Made by a program: the position numbers and the translations under genes. Below are positions 49,553 through 58,682 of a DNA stretch of 64,000 nucleotides, in pieces (position 1 is the first letter of the stretch; each line of letters starts with the position of its first letter). Source of the DNA: Limnohabitans sp. GTDB taxonomy: Bacteria; Bacteroidota; Bacteroidia; Flavobacteriales; Flavobacteriaceae. The stretch covers positions 1 through 64,000 of the forward strand of contig JASGCW010000007.1 of assembly GCA_030053945.1 (NCBI GenBank). The letters run 5' to 3'. Below the pieces are notes generated by a model, which saw only the letters and a program-made list of their open reading frames with translations, made no database searches and was not told the origin of the DNA.

Positions 49553-50125
49553 ATGTCATATAATATCAAAGATAAAGTCATTATAAAAGACGAATCATAC
49601 ACTTTTATAAGATGTACTGAAACTAAATTGTTTACTCCGCAAGATTTTGGAATCAAACCCATTTATTATGGCTCGATGCTAATGAGTGGTTACTGTAGTG
49701 TTTATAAAGTAAATGAGGATTTAGATTTTGTTTTGGATAAACTTTATGTTAACGCATCAATGAATCAAGATATAAAAGTAATAAATGGTTGTAGTCCTAG
49801 TAATTTTTCAAAAACAGATTTCGATTCAAAAACTACTTTCTATGAGTATAAGAATTTAAATTTAGTTGCCCCTCTTTCTGGTTTTGTACTAGTAGGCAAT
49901 GATTACATAGACGCTCTTAAATATCGATTCTATGATGAAAGTTTGTATAAAATTACTTTAGAATTAGAAGTAAAAAATGGAAAAATTGCTGCAATTAAAG
50001 ATTGTAGTAAACTAATGGAACAATACAGAGAAAAATTTAATAAAGGTGATTTAGCTAAAAAACTAGATAAGAGAACTATTGATAAAGAAATAAGGAAATG
50101 GTTTAATTTTAAAACAATATATTAA
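49553..50125 (+). CDS. Hypothetical protein
   Basis: 190-aa ORF. Confidence 0.5.
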   Translation: MSYNIKDKVIIKDESYTFIRCTETKLFTPQDFGIKPIYYGSMLMSGYCSVYKVNEDLDFVLDKLYVNASMNQDIKVINGCSPSNFSKTDFDSKTTFYEYKNLNLVAPLSGFVLVGNDYIDALKYRFYDESLYKITLELEVKNGKIAAIKDCSKLMEQYREKFNKGDLAKKLDKRTIDKEIRKWFNFKTIY

Positions 50126-50169
50126 TAACTTTGTTTGACCATTAAGATTAATCAAAAAAAAGAGCGAAT

Positions 50170-50619
50170 TTGATAAATTCAATAGTAAATTTCTTTTATA
50201 AAATATGGATTTGGGGACTATTTCTCAAATACAGAAATTCTTTACCCACTACATCTGAAATTGTAAATCCAAAAATGGAATATGAATTTTTTTCAGGAAC
50301 ATTTCTTTGGGAAGATGAAGGATTACTAGAAGCAAATTATCAATTAGGAAATGCTTTTAAAAGCGTCTTAGCCCATAGAATGAAACTAATTGCAGGTGAA
50401 AGTTATGATTTGGGTCAATTTAAATCGGCTAGGTTTAATAAACGCATTTTTATTATGGCAAAACGGTATTTTCCAAACTGGATAGGTTTTCAAGAATCGA
50501 GATGCAATTATAATCCAGAGTTGGCTAAAAGAATGATGCGTATCGAAAAAGTATCCTATTGGCGTTTTGAAAAAAGTTTGGATGAATATGATTCACAAAA
50601 TAATAAGTCTTTTTTATAA
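50170..50619 (+). CDS. Hypothetical protein
   Basis: 149-aa ORF with apparent TTG start. Confidence 0.45.
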   Translation: MINSIVNFFYKIWIWGLFLKYRNSLPTTSEIVNPKMEYEFFSGTFLWEDEGLLEANYQLGNAFKSVLAHRMKLIAGESYDLGQFKSARFNKRIFIMAKRYFPNWIGFQESRCNYNPELAKRMMRIEKVSYWRFEKSLDEYDSQNNKSFL

Positions 50620-50680
50620 ATAAACCAGTTAAGAATAATTTTCAGAATTATTTATAATATTGAAGATATCTAAAAATTCT

Positions 50681-51058
50681 TTAAGAGCATTCAGGGCATA
50701 ACCCTGAAATAATGAAATTTACTTCACTTATCTTATAATTACTTGGCAAAGAAAAACTTGGTTGAACATCTACAATACAAGTAACGGCTTTACACTTCTT
50801 ACAGCTAAAATGAATATGACTATGATTATGGTTTGCGCTGCAACTATTACAACTTGCATACTTAACTACTCCATCTATAGTAGTTACTTTGTGAACGTAT
50901 CCTTCTTCAACTAACCTATCCAATACCCTATAAATAGTTACTCTGTCACACAATCCATCTAACATGAATTGAATTTCCGAGTGTGATAAGGCTACATCAG
51001 ATTTAGTTATCAAACTAATTATCTCAGTTTTAGCGATTGTATTTCTCGATTGTTTCAT
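50681..51058 (-). CDS. Fur-family transcriptional regulator, probable Zur
   Basis: 'ISLITKSDVALSHSEIQFMLDGLCDRVTIYRVLDRLVEEGYVHKV', 'NHNHSHIHFSCKKCKAVTC'; ATG at 51058 preferred (ORF start 51100 lies in the operator). Confidence 0.88.
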   Translation of the reverse strand: MKQSRNTIAKTEIISLITKSDVALSHSEIQFMLDGLCDRVTIYRVLDRLVEEGYVHKVTTIDGVVKYASCNSCSANHNHSHIHFSCKKCKAVTCIVDVQPSFSLPSNYKISEVNFIISGLCPECS

Positions 51059-51078
51059 AAAATTAGCGAAAGATATAA

Positions 51079-51093
51079 TGCAACAATATTGCA
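51079..51093. promoter_or_regulatory. Fur-family 7-1-7 operator, copy 1 (zur side)
   Basis: TGCAACAATATTGCA. Confidence 0.65.
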
Positions 51094-51116
51094 TATGCAA
51101 AGATAATAATTATATT

Positions 51117-51131
51117 TGCAACATTGTTGCA
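51117..51131. promoter_or_regulatory. Fur-family 7-1-7 operator, copy 2 (merC side)
   Basis: TGCAACATTGTTGCA, perfect 7-1-7 palindrome. Confidence 0.7.
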
Positions 51132-51151
51132 TTAAAATATAATGAAAAGAA

Positions 51152-51511
51152 GTGAAATATAATAAAAGTATTTATACAGATAGCATTGGCATTATAAGTT
51201 CAACACTTTGCTTAGTTCATTGCATAGCTACTCCCCTTTTGATAGCATTAGGATTTGGGTATTTTAGCACCCCATTTATTACTTATATTTTTTTAATAAT
51301 AGCCTTTATTGCCATATATAAAACAACTAAAAATAATAAACATATAAAAAACAGCAGTTTCCTTTGGACTTCCTTTTGGGGATTTGTATTTTCAAATTTG
51401 CTCAAAGAAGAGTTTGAATTTCTACATTATTTTGAATACTTTTTTGGGTTTTTGATTATAATTGGTCACATAAATAATATAAGAATTTGTAAAAAATGCA
51501 ATACTGAATAA
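51152..51511 (+). CDS. MerC-domain membrane protein
   Basis: 'SIGIISSTLCLVHCIATPLLIALGFGYF'; GTG start. Confidence 0.85.
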   Translation: MKYNKSIYTDSIGIISSTLCLVHCIATPLLIALGFGYFSTPFITYIFLIIAFIAIYKTTKNNKHIKNSSFLWTSFWGFVFSNLLKEEFEFLHYFEYFFGFLIIIGHINNIRICKKCNTE

Positions 51512-51622
51512 TTTACTTTTAATTAAATAATAATTGAATTAAAACCCTATAAAATAGCAATTTACGCACACAAGCACTAATAATTAAAACGAGGTACTTA
51601 ATTCAAAAAAAAATGTAAACCT

Positions 51623-51931
51623 ATGAAAAAAATTATTACAACTTTAGTTATAACAATTTCATTTATATCCTGTAATAAAAAAACAGAAGAAACTAGAAAA
51701 ATAAATAAAGAAAAAGAAGATGCTCTAGTAATTTATAAAATTCCGAAAGCTCGTTGTGAAAATTGCCAAAATGTAATTGAAGCTGGATTACTTAGTGAAA
51801 AAGGAATCAAACAATCTATACTCAATTTGAATACGAAAGAGGTTTCTATAGTTTATAATCCCAATCTAATTGATTATAAAAAAATTGATAACAGAGTAAA
51901 ATATTTGGCAACACAAATTCCTTGCAAATAA
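51623..51931 (+). CDS. HMA-like heavy-metal-binding lipoprotein
   Basis: Lipobox ISFISC; 'KARCENCQNVIEAGLLSEKGIKQSILNLNTKEVSIVYNP'. Confidence 0.8.
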   Translation: MKKIITTLVITISFISCNKKTEETRKINKEKEDALVIYKIPKARCENCQNVIEAGLLSEKGIKQSILNLNTKEVSIVYNPNLIDYKKIDNRVKYLATQIPCK

Positions 51932-51951
51932 TTACAAAATAAACATCTAAT

Positions 51952-53154
51952 ATGACTAAGAAATTACCTGTTACTGTTCTAAGTGGCTTTCTTGGAGCTG
52001 GTAAAACAACATTATTAAACCATATCTTACATAATAAAGAAGGTTTACGAGTAGCTGTTATCGTTAACGATATGAGTGAAATAAATGTAGATGCAAGATT
52101 GGTTAACGAACAGAATGTACTTTCTCGCACCGAAGAAAAGCTGGTTGAAATGAGTAATGGTTGCATTTGTTGCACATTACGAGAAGATTTGATGATCGAG
52201 GTCGAAAAATTAGCTCGTGAAGACAAATTTGATTACTTACTTATTGAAAGTACTGGAATTAGTGAACCTGTACCCGTTGCACAAACCTTTAGCTTTATTG
52301 ACGAAGAAAAAGGCATAGATCTTTCTCAATTTAGTTACATAGATACAATGGTAACAGTGGTTGATTGTTTTAATTTTTTTAAAGACTTTGGCACAAATGA
52401 ATTATTATTAGATAGAGAATTAACAGATATTGAAGGTGATTATAGAACGATTGTCAATTTACTTACAGATCAAATTGAATTTGCTAACGTAATCATACTC
52501 AATAAAACTGATTTAGTGGATCAATATACATTAGGAGTACTAAAGGCAGCCATTCAAAAACTTAATCCATCCGCAAAAATTGTAAATTCAACATTTAGCA
52601 AAGTCGATCCTAAAGAAATTTTGAATACAAAATTATTCGATTTTGAAGAAGCGCAACTTTCTGCGGGCTGGCAAAAAGAACTAGAAAACGAACATCATTC
52701 TCCAGAAACAGAAGAATATGGCATATCCTCTTTTGTTTTTAGAGATCAATCGCCATTTCATCCAGAACGATTATGGAACTATCTAAATGAAGATTATCCA
52801 ACTGGAGTAATAAGAGCTAAAGGTTTATTTTGGTTGGCTTCAAGACCAGATGATGCTTTAAATTTTAGCCAAGCTGGTGGTTCTTCTCGTCTGGAAAGAG
52901 CTGGTGTTTGGTGGACAAGTATGTCACTTAATGAACGAATACAATACCAATCATTTATAGATAATCAACAATTTATAGAGGAAAAGTGGGATAAAAAATG
53001 GGGAGATCGAATGAATGAACTCGTTTTTATTGGGCAAAACATCGATAAAGAAAAAATGATAACCGATTTAAAAAAATGTCTTTTACAAGAAAACGAGCAT
53101 ACGTTATTTGAGAATAAAAAACATTTTAATGATCCATTTCCTGTAGAGATATAA
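51952..53154 (+). CDS. COG0523 GTP-binding metallochaperone (CobW/ZigA-like)
   Basis: [25 protein letters not shown] (CxCC), [12 protein letters not shown]. Confidence 0.93.
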   Translation: MTKKLPVTVLSGFLGAGKTTLLNHILHNKEGLRVAVIVNDMSEINVDARLVNEQNVLSRTEEKLVEMSNGCICCTLREDLMIEVEKLAREDKFDYLLIESTGISEPVPVAQTFSFIDEEKGIDLSQFSYIDTMVTVVDCFNFFKDFGTNELLLDRELTDIEGDYRTIVNLLTDQIEFANVIILNKTDLVDQYTLGVLKAAIQKLNPSAKIVNSTFSKVDPKEILNTKLFDFEEAQLSAGWQKELENEHHSPETEEYGISSFVFRDQSPFHPERLWNYLNEDYPTGVIRAKGLFWLASRPDDALNFSQAGGSSRLERAGVWWTSMSLNERIQYQSFIDNQQFIEEKWDKKWGDRMNELVFIGQNIDKEKMITDLKKCLLQENEHTLFENKKHFNDPFPVEI

Positions 53155-53305
53155 TCCTTTTCAATTTCCATTTCGAGTCTGTAGAAACATTTTTAAATTT
53201 TTATATATTTTTCTACCGACTCGATAATATCTTCGTTTGAGGCTAATGAGAAATTTAGATGAAATACATTAACTTTGTAATCAATCATCAATCAAAATAA
53301 GAATT

Positions 53306-53887
53306 ATGCAAAACATCTTATTAGACTTTATATCCAAATATATAATACTGACAGAAGAGGAAAAAAATGCATTGCTTTCATTAAATTTATTTCAGACGGT
53401 TAAAAAAGGAACTACTTTACTGAAAGAAGGAGACAAATCAAATGAAACTTACTTCGTTTTAAAAGGGTGTATTCGTACCTATTACATCATTGATGGAGAA
53501 GAAAAAACAACTGGTTTTTATACCGAAATGGAAGGCGTAACACCTCCTAGTGTAATTACAAAAACACCGTCTGACTATTTTGTAAGTTGTGTTGAGGACT
53601 CCATACTTACGGTAACTAATGCTGAAATGGAAGCTGAAATGAATCATAAATTCCCGAAGTTTGAAATTATGTGTCGAAAATTATCGGAAGAATTATTGGC
53701 TAAAAAACAAATCGATTTTGATGCTTTTAAAACCTCATCACCTGAACAACGCTACCTAGATTTAATCCAAAAAAGACCCGATTTAGTACAACGAGTTCCG
53801 CAACATCAATTGGCTAGTTTTTTAGGTATCAAACCACAGTCTCTTAGCCGACTTAGAGCTAGAATTATTGATAAAGAAAAAAGTTAA
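53306..53887 (+). CDS. Crp/Fnr family transcriptional regulator
   Basis: cNMP-like domain; 'QHQLASFLGIKPQSLSRLRARI'. Confidence 0.9.
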   Translation: MQNILLDFISKYIILTEEEKNALLSLNLFQTVKKGTTLLKEGDKSNETYFVLKGCIRTYYIIDGEEKTTGFYTEMEGVTPPSVITKTPSDYFVSCVEDSILTVTNAEMEAEMNHKFPKFEIMCRKLSEELLAKKQIDFDAFKTSSPEQRYLDLIQKRPDLVQRVPQHQLASFLGIKPQSLSRLRARIIDKEKS

Positions 53888-53929
53888 TCTAACGCTATAC
53901 TAAACTCTTCCCATCCGCTTTCTAAAACT

Positions 53930-54508
53930 ATGACTAATGAACAAATCTTACAAAATATAGAAACGCATTATATACCACTTACTGAAGCATGTAAAACTGA
54001 ACTAATTAAATCTTCGAAAGTTTTATTTATTAGTGATAAAGATACAATAATTGTAAATGAAGGAGATTATGCTGATAAATCTTATTTCATTGCTAAAGGT
54101 GTTGCTAGAGCATATTATTTGAAAGATGGAAAAGATGTGACTGACTGGTTTGCTTTTGAAAATGATTTTATTTGTTCAATTAATAGCTTTTTCATGGATA
54201 TTCCAAGCCCGCACTATATTGAAGTTTTAGAGGAAAGTGTTTTATTGGAAATTTCGAGAGATAATGTAAGTTTTTTGTCCGAAAAATATATTGATTTTGA
54301 TAGATTAAATAAAATGGTTATTATCAAAACAATGCTTCAACAACAACATCGTATTGTTTCTCTTCAATTTGAAACTGCTTTACAGAAGTACCATAATCTT
54401 TTAAAAACTAGACCCGACATAACGCAAAGAGTACCTCTTACTCATATCGCCTCATATTTAGGAATTACTTTAGAAACACTAAGTCGAATACGTAACCCTA
54501 AATATTGA
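53930..54508 (+). CDS. Crp/Fnr family transcriptional regulator
   Basis: 'VPLTHIASYLGITLETLSRIRNPKY'; cNMP-like N-terminus. Confidence 0.9.
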   Translation: MTNEQILQNIETHYIPLTEACKTELIKSSKVLFISDKDTIIVNEGDYADKSYFIAKGVARAYYLKDGKDVTDWFAFENDFICSINSFFMDIPSPHYIEVLEESVLLEISRDNVSFLSEKYIDFDRLNKMVIIKTMLQQQHRIVSLQFETALQKYHNLLKTRPDITQRVPLTHIASYLGITLETLSRIRNPKY

Positions 54509-54575
54509 TTTTGATTTATGTCAAATGAAATATACTAAGTGTGATTTAAATTTGTATGTATTAAAAAGTAAATTA

Positions 54576-55805
54576 ATGAAAATAGCATTATTGGCACTTG
54601 GAACTAGAGGAGATATTCAACCTTATGCAGTTTTAGGACAAGCATTACAGCAACGTGGTCACCAAGTAACTCTTTCAACAGCAAAAAATTTTGAGAGTTT
54701 AGTCTTATCGTACGGTATAAACTTTATTCCTGTTGAAGCTGATTTTCAAGCCATATTAGACTCTGATGAGGGTAAGAAAATGATGAAAGGAAATCCTTTT
54801 GCCATTAGACGAAATCTACATACTTGGATTTATCCATTAATCACAAATTCGCTAATTGAATTTTATAAATTAGCTAAAGAAAGCGATTTAGTTTTATTTC
54901 ACGTTAAAACATTAGCTGATAGTTTTGCCGACCAATTTCCAGAGAAAATGATACGTGCTTCTGTTTTACCAATTGTTGAACCAACAACTCAATTTGCAAA
55001 TCCATCATTTAGTGGTTTGCCTTTACCAAAGTTTTTAAATAGGTTAAGTTACACGCTTTCCAATTTAAGTATTAAATTATTATCTGGACCTATTGGAAAA
55101 TTTAGAACAACATTCGATTTACCAAAAAAATATAAAGTTCCTCAAGTAAAAAACATCTATGGCTTGAGTCCAAGTTTTTTGACTGTACCAAAAGATTTTT
55201 CCAGTCAATCTACTTTTAATGGTTTTTGGTTTGGATATTCAAGTGAATTATTACCAAATGACCTCTTAGATTTTATAAAAAATGGAGAGGCTCCTTTACT
55301 TTTAACTTTTGGAAGTATGCCATTCAAAAGTAAATTTGATCTGCAAACAGCAATTATAAAGCTTACAGAACAACTCGACACTAAAATTATTGTCGTAAAA
55401 GGTTGGGGACTAGATCAAACAGAAAAACTTGACAATAATCCAAAAATAAAAGTGATACAATCTGCTCCTTATGAAAAACTTTTCCCATTAACAAAAGCAA
55501 TTATTCATCATGGCGGTATAGGAACTACTGCAGAATGTTTAAGAGCAGGAAAACCCTTCTTTATTTGTCCCATTCTGCATCCTATTGGAGACCAACAATT
55601 TTGGGGCCAAGTAGGCTATAAAAAAGGAATTTCCATAAAACCAATTCCACTTAGTAAAGTGACAGAAGAAAAGTTTATAAATAGTGTCAATGAATTATTG
55701 TCAAATAAAGAATTGTATAAAAATGCACTTGAAATGAAAAAATTAATTGATAGTGAAAATGGAATAGAAAAAACAATTGATCAAATAGAAAGAATCCATA
55801 ACTAA
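54576..55805 (+). CDS. UGT/MGT-type glycosyltransferase
   Basis: MKIALLALGTRGDIQPYAVLGQALQQRGHQVTL; 'AIIHHGGIGTTAECLRAGKPFFICPILHPIGDQQFWG'; ATG 54576. Confidence 0.9.
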   Translation: MKIALLALGTRGDIQPYAVLGQALQQRGHQVTLSTAKNFESLVLSYGINFIPVEADFQAILDSDEGKKMMKGNPFAIRRNLHTWIYPLITNSLIEFYKLAKESDLVLFHVKTLADSFADQFPEKMIRASVLPIVEPTTQFANPSFSGLPLPKFLNRLSYTLSNLSIKLLSGPIGKFRTTFDLPKKYKVPQVKNIYGLSPSFLTVPKDFSSQSTFNGFWFGYSSELLPNDLLDFIKNGEAPLLLTFGSMPFKSKFDLQTAIIKLTEQLDTKIIVVKGWGLDQTEKLDNNPKIKVIQSAPYEKLFPLTKAIIHHGGIGTTAECLRAGKPFFICPILHPIGDQQFWGQVGYKKGISIKPIPLSKVTEEKFINSVNELLSNKELYKNALEMKKLIDSENGIEKTIDQIERIHN

Positions 55806-55871
55806 ACAAAATTTTAACAAACCCTTTGAGCGTTGTTAATCCGATAATTACAATAAACAATTAAAGCTATC

Positions 55872-56483
55872 ATGAAAAAAATTCATTACCTATCAGGAAT
55901 AACAATCTCAATCTTTATAGCATTACATTTGATCAATCATTGCGCTAGCGTATTTGGAGCTGAAACGCATATCGAAATAATGAAAACATTTCGTCTTTTT
56001 TACCGCAATGCTTTTTTTGAGACTATCTTATTCTTATCAGTTGCCACCCAAATTTATTCTGGAATAAAACTTTTCTACACCTACAGAAGAAATGCTCAAA
56101 CTTTTTTTGATAAATTACAAGTTTGGACAGGTCTTTATTTAGCTATATTCTTCCTAATACATTTGGGGGCAGTTGTAATTGGAAGATCTATTCTAAAACT
56201 CGATACGAACTTTTATTTTGGAGTAGCAGGACTTAATTCATTTCCATCCAACTTATTTTTTATACCTTATTATGGAATCGCTATACTTTCATTCTTTGGG
56301 CACATAGCTTCTATTCATAGTAAAAAAATGAAAGGGAATATTTTTGAATTCTCACCAAATTCCCAAGCAAAAATCATCTTATTTTTAGGTTTTTGCCTAA
56401 CTCTTATCCTCTTTTATGGTCTTACCAATCATTTTAAAGGAGTCACTATTCCAAAAGCATACAACATACTAATTGGTAAGTAA
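55872..56483 (+). CDS. Multi-pass membrane protein (cytochrome-b-like helices)
   Basis: 203 aa, about 5 TM helices with conserved-looking His residues. Confidence 0.6.
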   Translation: MKKIHYLSGITISIFIALHLINHCASVFGAETHIEIMKTFRLFYRNAFFETILFLSVATQIYSGIKLFYTYRRNAQTFFDKLQVWTGLYLAIFFLIHLGAVVIGRSILKLDTNFYFGVAGLNSFPSNLFFIPYYGIAILSFFGHIASIHSKKMKGNIFEFSPNSQAKIILFLGFCLTLILFYGLTNHFKGVTIPKAYNILIGK

Positions 56484-56542
56484 CTAAATGTCAAGAATTC
56501 TTATGACAGATTATATCATTTTCACTTTAGTTTTATAAAAAA

Positions 56543-57043
56543 ATGAATATCATAAACATCCATAAAAGAATTTTGAGTCAACCCATTTCGAAAGTTGGTA
56601 CACTATTAAATACTTTAGCGACTAACAACGATAGGATTTTAGCAACAGACAAATGGTCACCAATGAAACTTGACCAAGGATTAAAAATTGGTTCAAAAGG
56701 AGGACATGGTCCAATTAAATATTTCGTAATAGATTATCAACCTGAAAAATCAATCACTATTCAGTTTGATATGAAGGGATTTAATGGTTTTCATCGATTT
56801 GAGATAGAGGAATTAGATACCAATCAAACTAAAATTTCACATTGCATCCATATGAAAACAACTGGAGCTGCTACTTTAAAATGGATATTGGCTATCCGAT
56901 GGTTACACGATGCTTATATTGAAGATGCCTTTGATAAAGTTGAGAACCATTTTTCAAGACATAAAAAAAATAGTACGTGGAGTTTATGGGTAAAAATATT
57001 GAGAAAAATAATGAAACCTAAAAGAAGAAAAATTATTTATTAG
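56543..57043 (+). CDS. SRPBCC-like protein
   Basis: 166 aa; 'GPIKYFVIDYQPEKSITIQFDMKGFNGFHRFEIEELD'. Confidence 0.6.
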   Translation: MNIINIHKRILSQPISKVGTLLNTLATNNDRILATDKWSPMKLDQGLKIGSKGGHGPIKYFVIDYQPEKSITIQFDMKGFNGFHRFEIEELDTNQTKISHCIHMKTTGAATLKWILAIRWLHDAYIEDAFDKVENHFSRHKKNSTWSLWVKILRKIMKPKRRKIIY

Positions 57044-57064
57044 AAACTTCAATCTCCAATATTT

Positions 57065-57110
57065 CTTAACTAAAGTGAACAATTTTAAACAACTGCACTT
57101 TCTAATTTCG
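57065..57110 (+). promoter_or_regulatory. Crp/Fnr-type operator plus -7-like element, copy 3
   Basis: CTTAACTAAAGTGAAC at 57065-57080; TAATTTCG at 57103-57110. Confidence 0.5.
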
Positions 57111-57133
57111 CTATATCATTTAAAACTAATGCT

Positions 57134-57757
57134 ATGCGAAAAACACTTTTATTATTTGGATTTTTATTGCTTTTTTCAATAAATCAACCATTACAAGCCC
57201 AATATGAAAAGACTGACACTTCTTATAAAAAGTGTTTCGTAGGTAGTACGCTGTTTTTATTGGGTAATTTTTCTAAAGTCAACCCACCAGGATTTGCACA
57301 ACTCAATTTAGGCTATCGCATTACAAGGAAAGATGTTCTTTCTCTAGAATTGATTACATGGAAACACGCTTGGCCTTTGGGAATCAATCCTTTTTACAAT
57401 AAAAACTATGGAAAACCAGAAGAAAAATTCCCCGGTTACATAAGAGAATATGGTGTTGGACTAGCCTATCAAAGATATCTATGGAAAGGGCTTTATGTAG
57501 CCATACATGCCACTTCCATGTGGCAAACTTTCAAAAATGAAAATGGTACTAAAATTGACAATGGTTTTATTATTTTCAACACCAATCGTGTAGGGTATCA
57601 CATCAAACTCTTCAAAGATAAGTTTTTTATTGAACCTTCACTTGGTGTTGCGGGGCGAGCTTACTATACAGAGATGCCAGCTGGATTCAAGGAAAAAGAT
57701 GACAAGTGGCCCAAATGGACACCAGAACCTGGATTGCATTTTGGGTATAATTTTTAA
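57134..57757 (+). CDS. Exported hypothetical (outer-membrane-like) protein
   Basis: Signal peptide; beta-rich sequence ending GLHFGYNF. Confidence 0.65.
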   Translation: MRKTLLLFGFLLLFSINQPLQAQYEKTDTSYKKCFVGSTLFLLGNFSKVNPPGFAQLNLGYRITRKDVLSLELITWKHAWPLGINPFYNKNYGKPEEKFPGYIREYGVGLAYQRYLWKGLYVAIHATSMWQTFKNENGTKIDNGFIIFNTNRVGYHIKLFKDKFFIEPSLGVAGRAYYTEMPAGFKEKDDKWPKWTPEPGLHFGYNF

Positions 57758-57769
57758 AAATAAAATATT

Positions 57770-58183
57770 ATGGATACTCAAAATACATTCGAAGAAATCA
57801 AAATTAATGTAAAAATAAAACTGGCCAGTCTTTGGACGAGTTTTATGTTTCTCTATATTTATGTGGATTACTTTCATTTGTATATACCTCATACTTTGAA
57901 AGATATTCAAATAGGAAAGGTATTTGTATTTGACATTACACAAGGATTCCTTTTAAGAGGATTAACTTTAGTATCCATACCTGCACTTATGATTTTTCTT
58001 TCCGTTGTACTTCCAGCCAAAATAAATCGATGGACAAACATAACTATAGCCACACTATATATTCCTTTTACTTTATTCAACTTGGCGGGTGAAGCTTGGA
58101 TACATATGTATTTTGGCGCTGTTGTGGAGGTTATATTGCTAATTTTTATTATTTATTATGCTTGGAAAAGTGTGAGTGAGTGA
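57770..58183 (+). CDS. Hypothetical membrane protein (DUF6326-like)
   Basis: 137 aa, 4 TM; 'KLASLWTSFMFLYIYVDYFHLYIP'. Confidence 0.6.
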   Translation: MDTQNTFEEIKINVKIKLASLWTSFMFLYIYVDYFHLYIPHTLKDIQIGKVFVFDITQGFLLRGLTLVSIPALMIFLSVVLPAKINRWTNITIATLYIPFTLFNLAGEAWIHMYFGAVVEVILLIFIIYYAWKSVSE

Positions 58184-58308
58184 CCTAGCTGTCAATATTT
58201 TATTTTATTTGATTATGAATAACTTAACTTTTATCAATTTGGCATTGTATCTGGTAGATTGATTTTCAGTAGTATAAAATATGCTGAAAATGTGATTTAA
58301 AAAGCAAA

Positions 58309-58333
58309 AGGGCGGTCAAATATAAACCGCCCT
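58309..58333 (-). terminator. Intrinsic terminator of the YdcH-like gene
   Basis: AGGGCGGT-N9-ACCGCCCT with A-rich flank on + strand. Confidence 0.7.
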
Positions 58334-58338
58334 ATCAT

Positions 58339-58569
58339 TTAATTTCGTAACATCGCAAAGATTTCATCTTTTAAAAACAAAAGCTTAGCTTTCAATTCAT
58401 GCATATGCTCATCGGTTGTTGCTTCTGCTCCAGAATTATATTTGTGAATTTCGTGTTCTACTTCGTGATATTCATCAAATAATTTTCTGAAATGATTATC
58501 AGTTGTTTTTAATTCGTGAATTTTTGTTGCAAATTCAGGGAATTCATTTAATAAATTGTGTCTTTCCAT
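58339..58569 (-). CDS. YdcH/DUF465 family protein
   Basis: MERHNLLNEFPEFATKIHELKTTDNHFRKLFDEYHEVEHEIHKYN. Confidence 0.88.
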   Translation of the reverse strand: MERHNLLNEFPEFATKIHELKTTDNHFRKLFDEYHEVEHEIHKYNSGAEATTDEHMHELKAKLLFLKDEIFAMLRN

Positions 58570-58682
58570 AATTATATATTTGTTTAAAGTTATTTTTATT
58601 TTTTTGTTTCAAGTCTTTTTAACCACGAAGATCACAAGGAAGGCACTAAGCACACTAAGATTATTAAACTTTGAGCAAAACT

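Noticed and set aside
56481-56500. taactaaatgtcaagaattcttatgaca near the end of the 55872 gene
   Set aside because: Similar words to the Crp/Fnr boxes but with a 5-nt spacer and no matching -7 at the same distance.
57630-57943. 60-aa + and 101-aa - ORFs overlapping the 57134 and 57770 genes
   Set aside because: Overlap two better-supported CDSs and show no recognisable features.
58223-58268. CTTAACTTTTATCAAT resembling a fourth Crp/Fnr box
   Set aside because: The right half is ATCAA rather than GTCAA, the sequence 38 bp downstream (GATTTTCA) is a poor -7, and no + strand gene follows.
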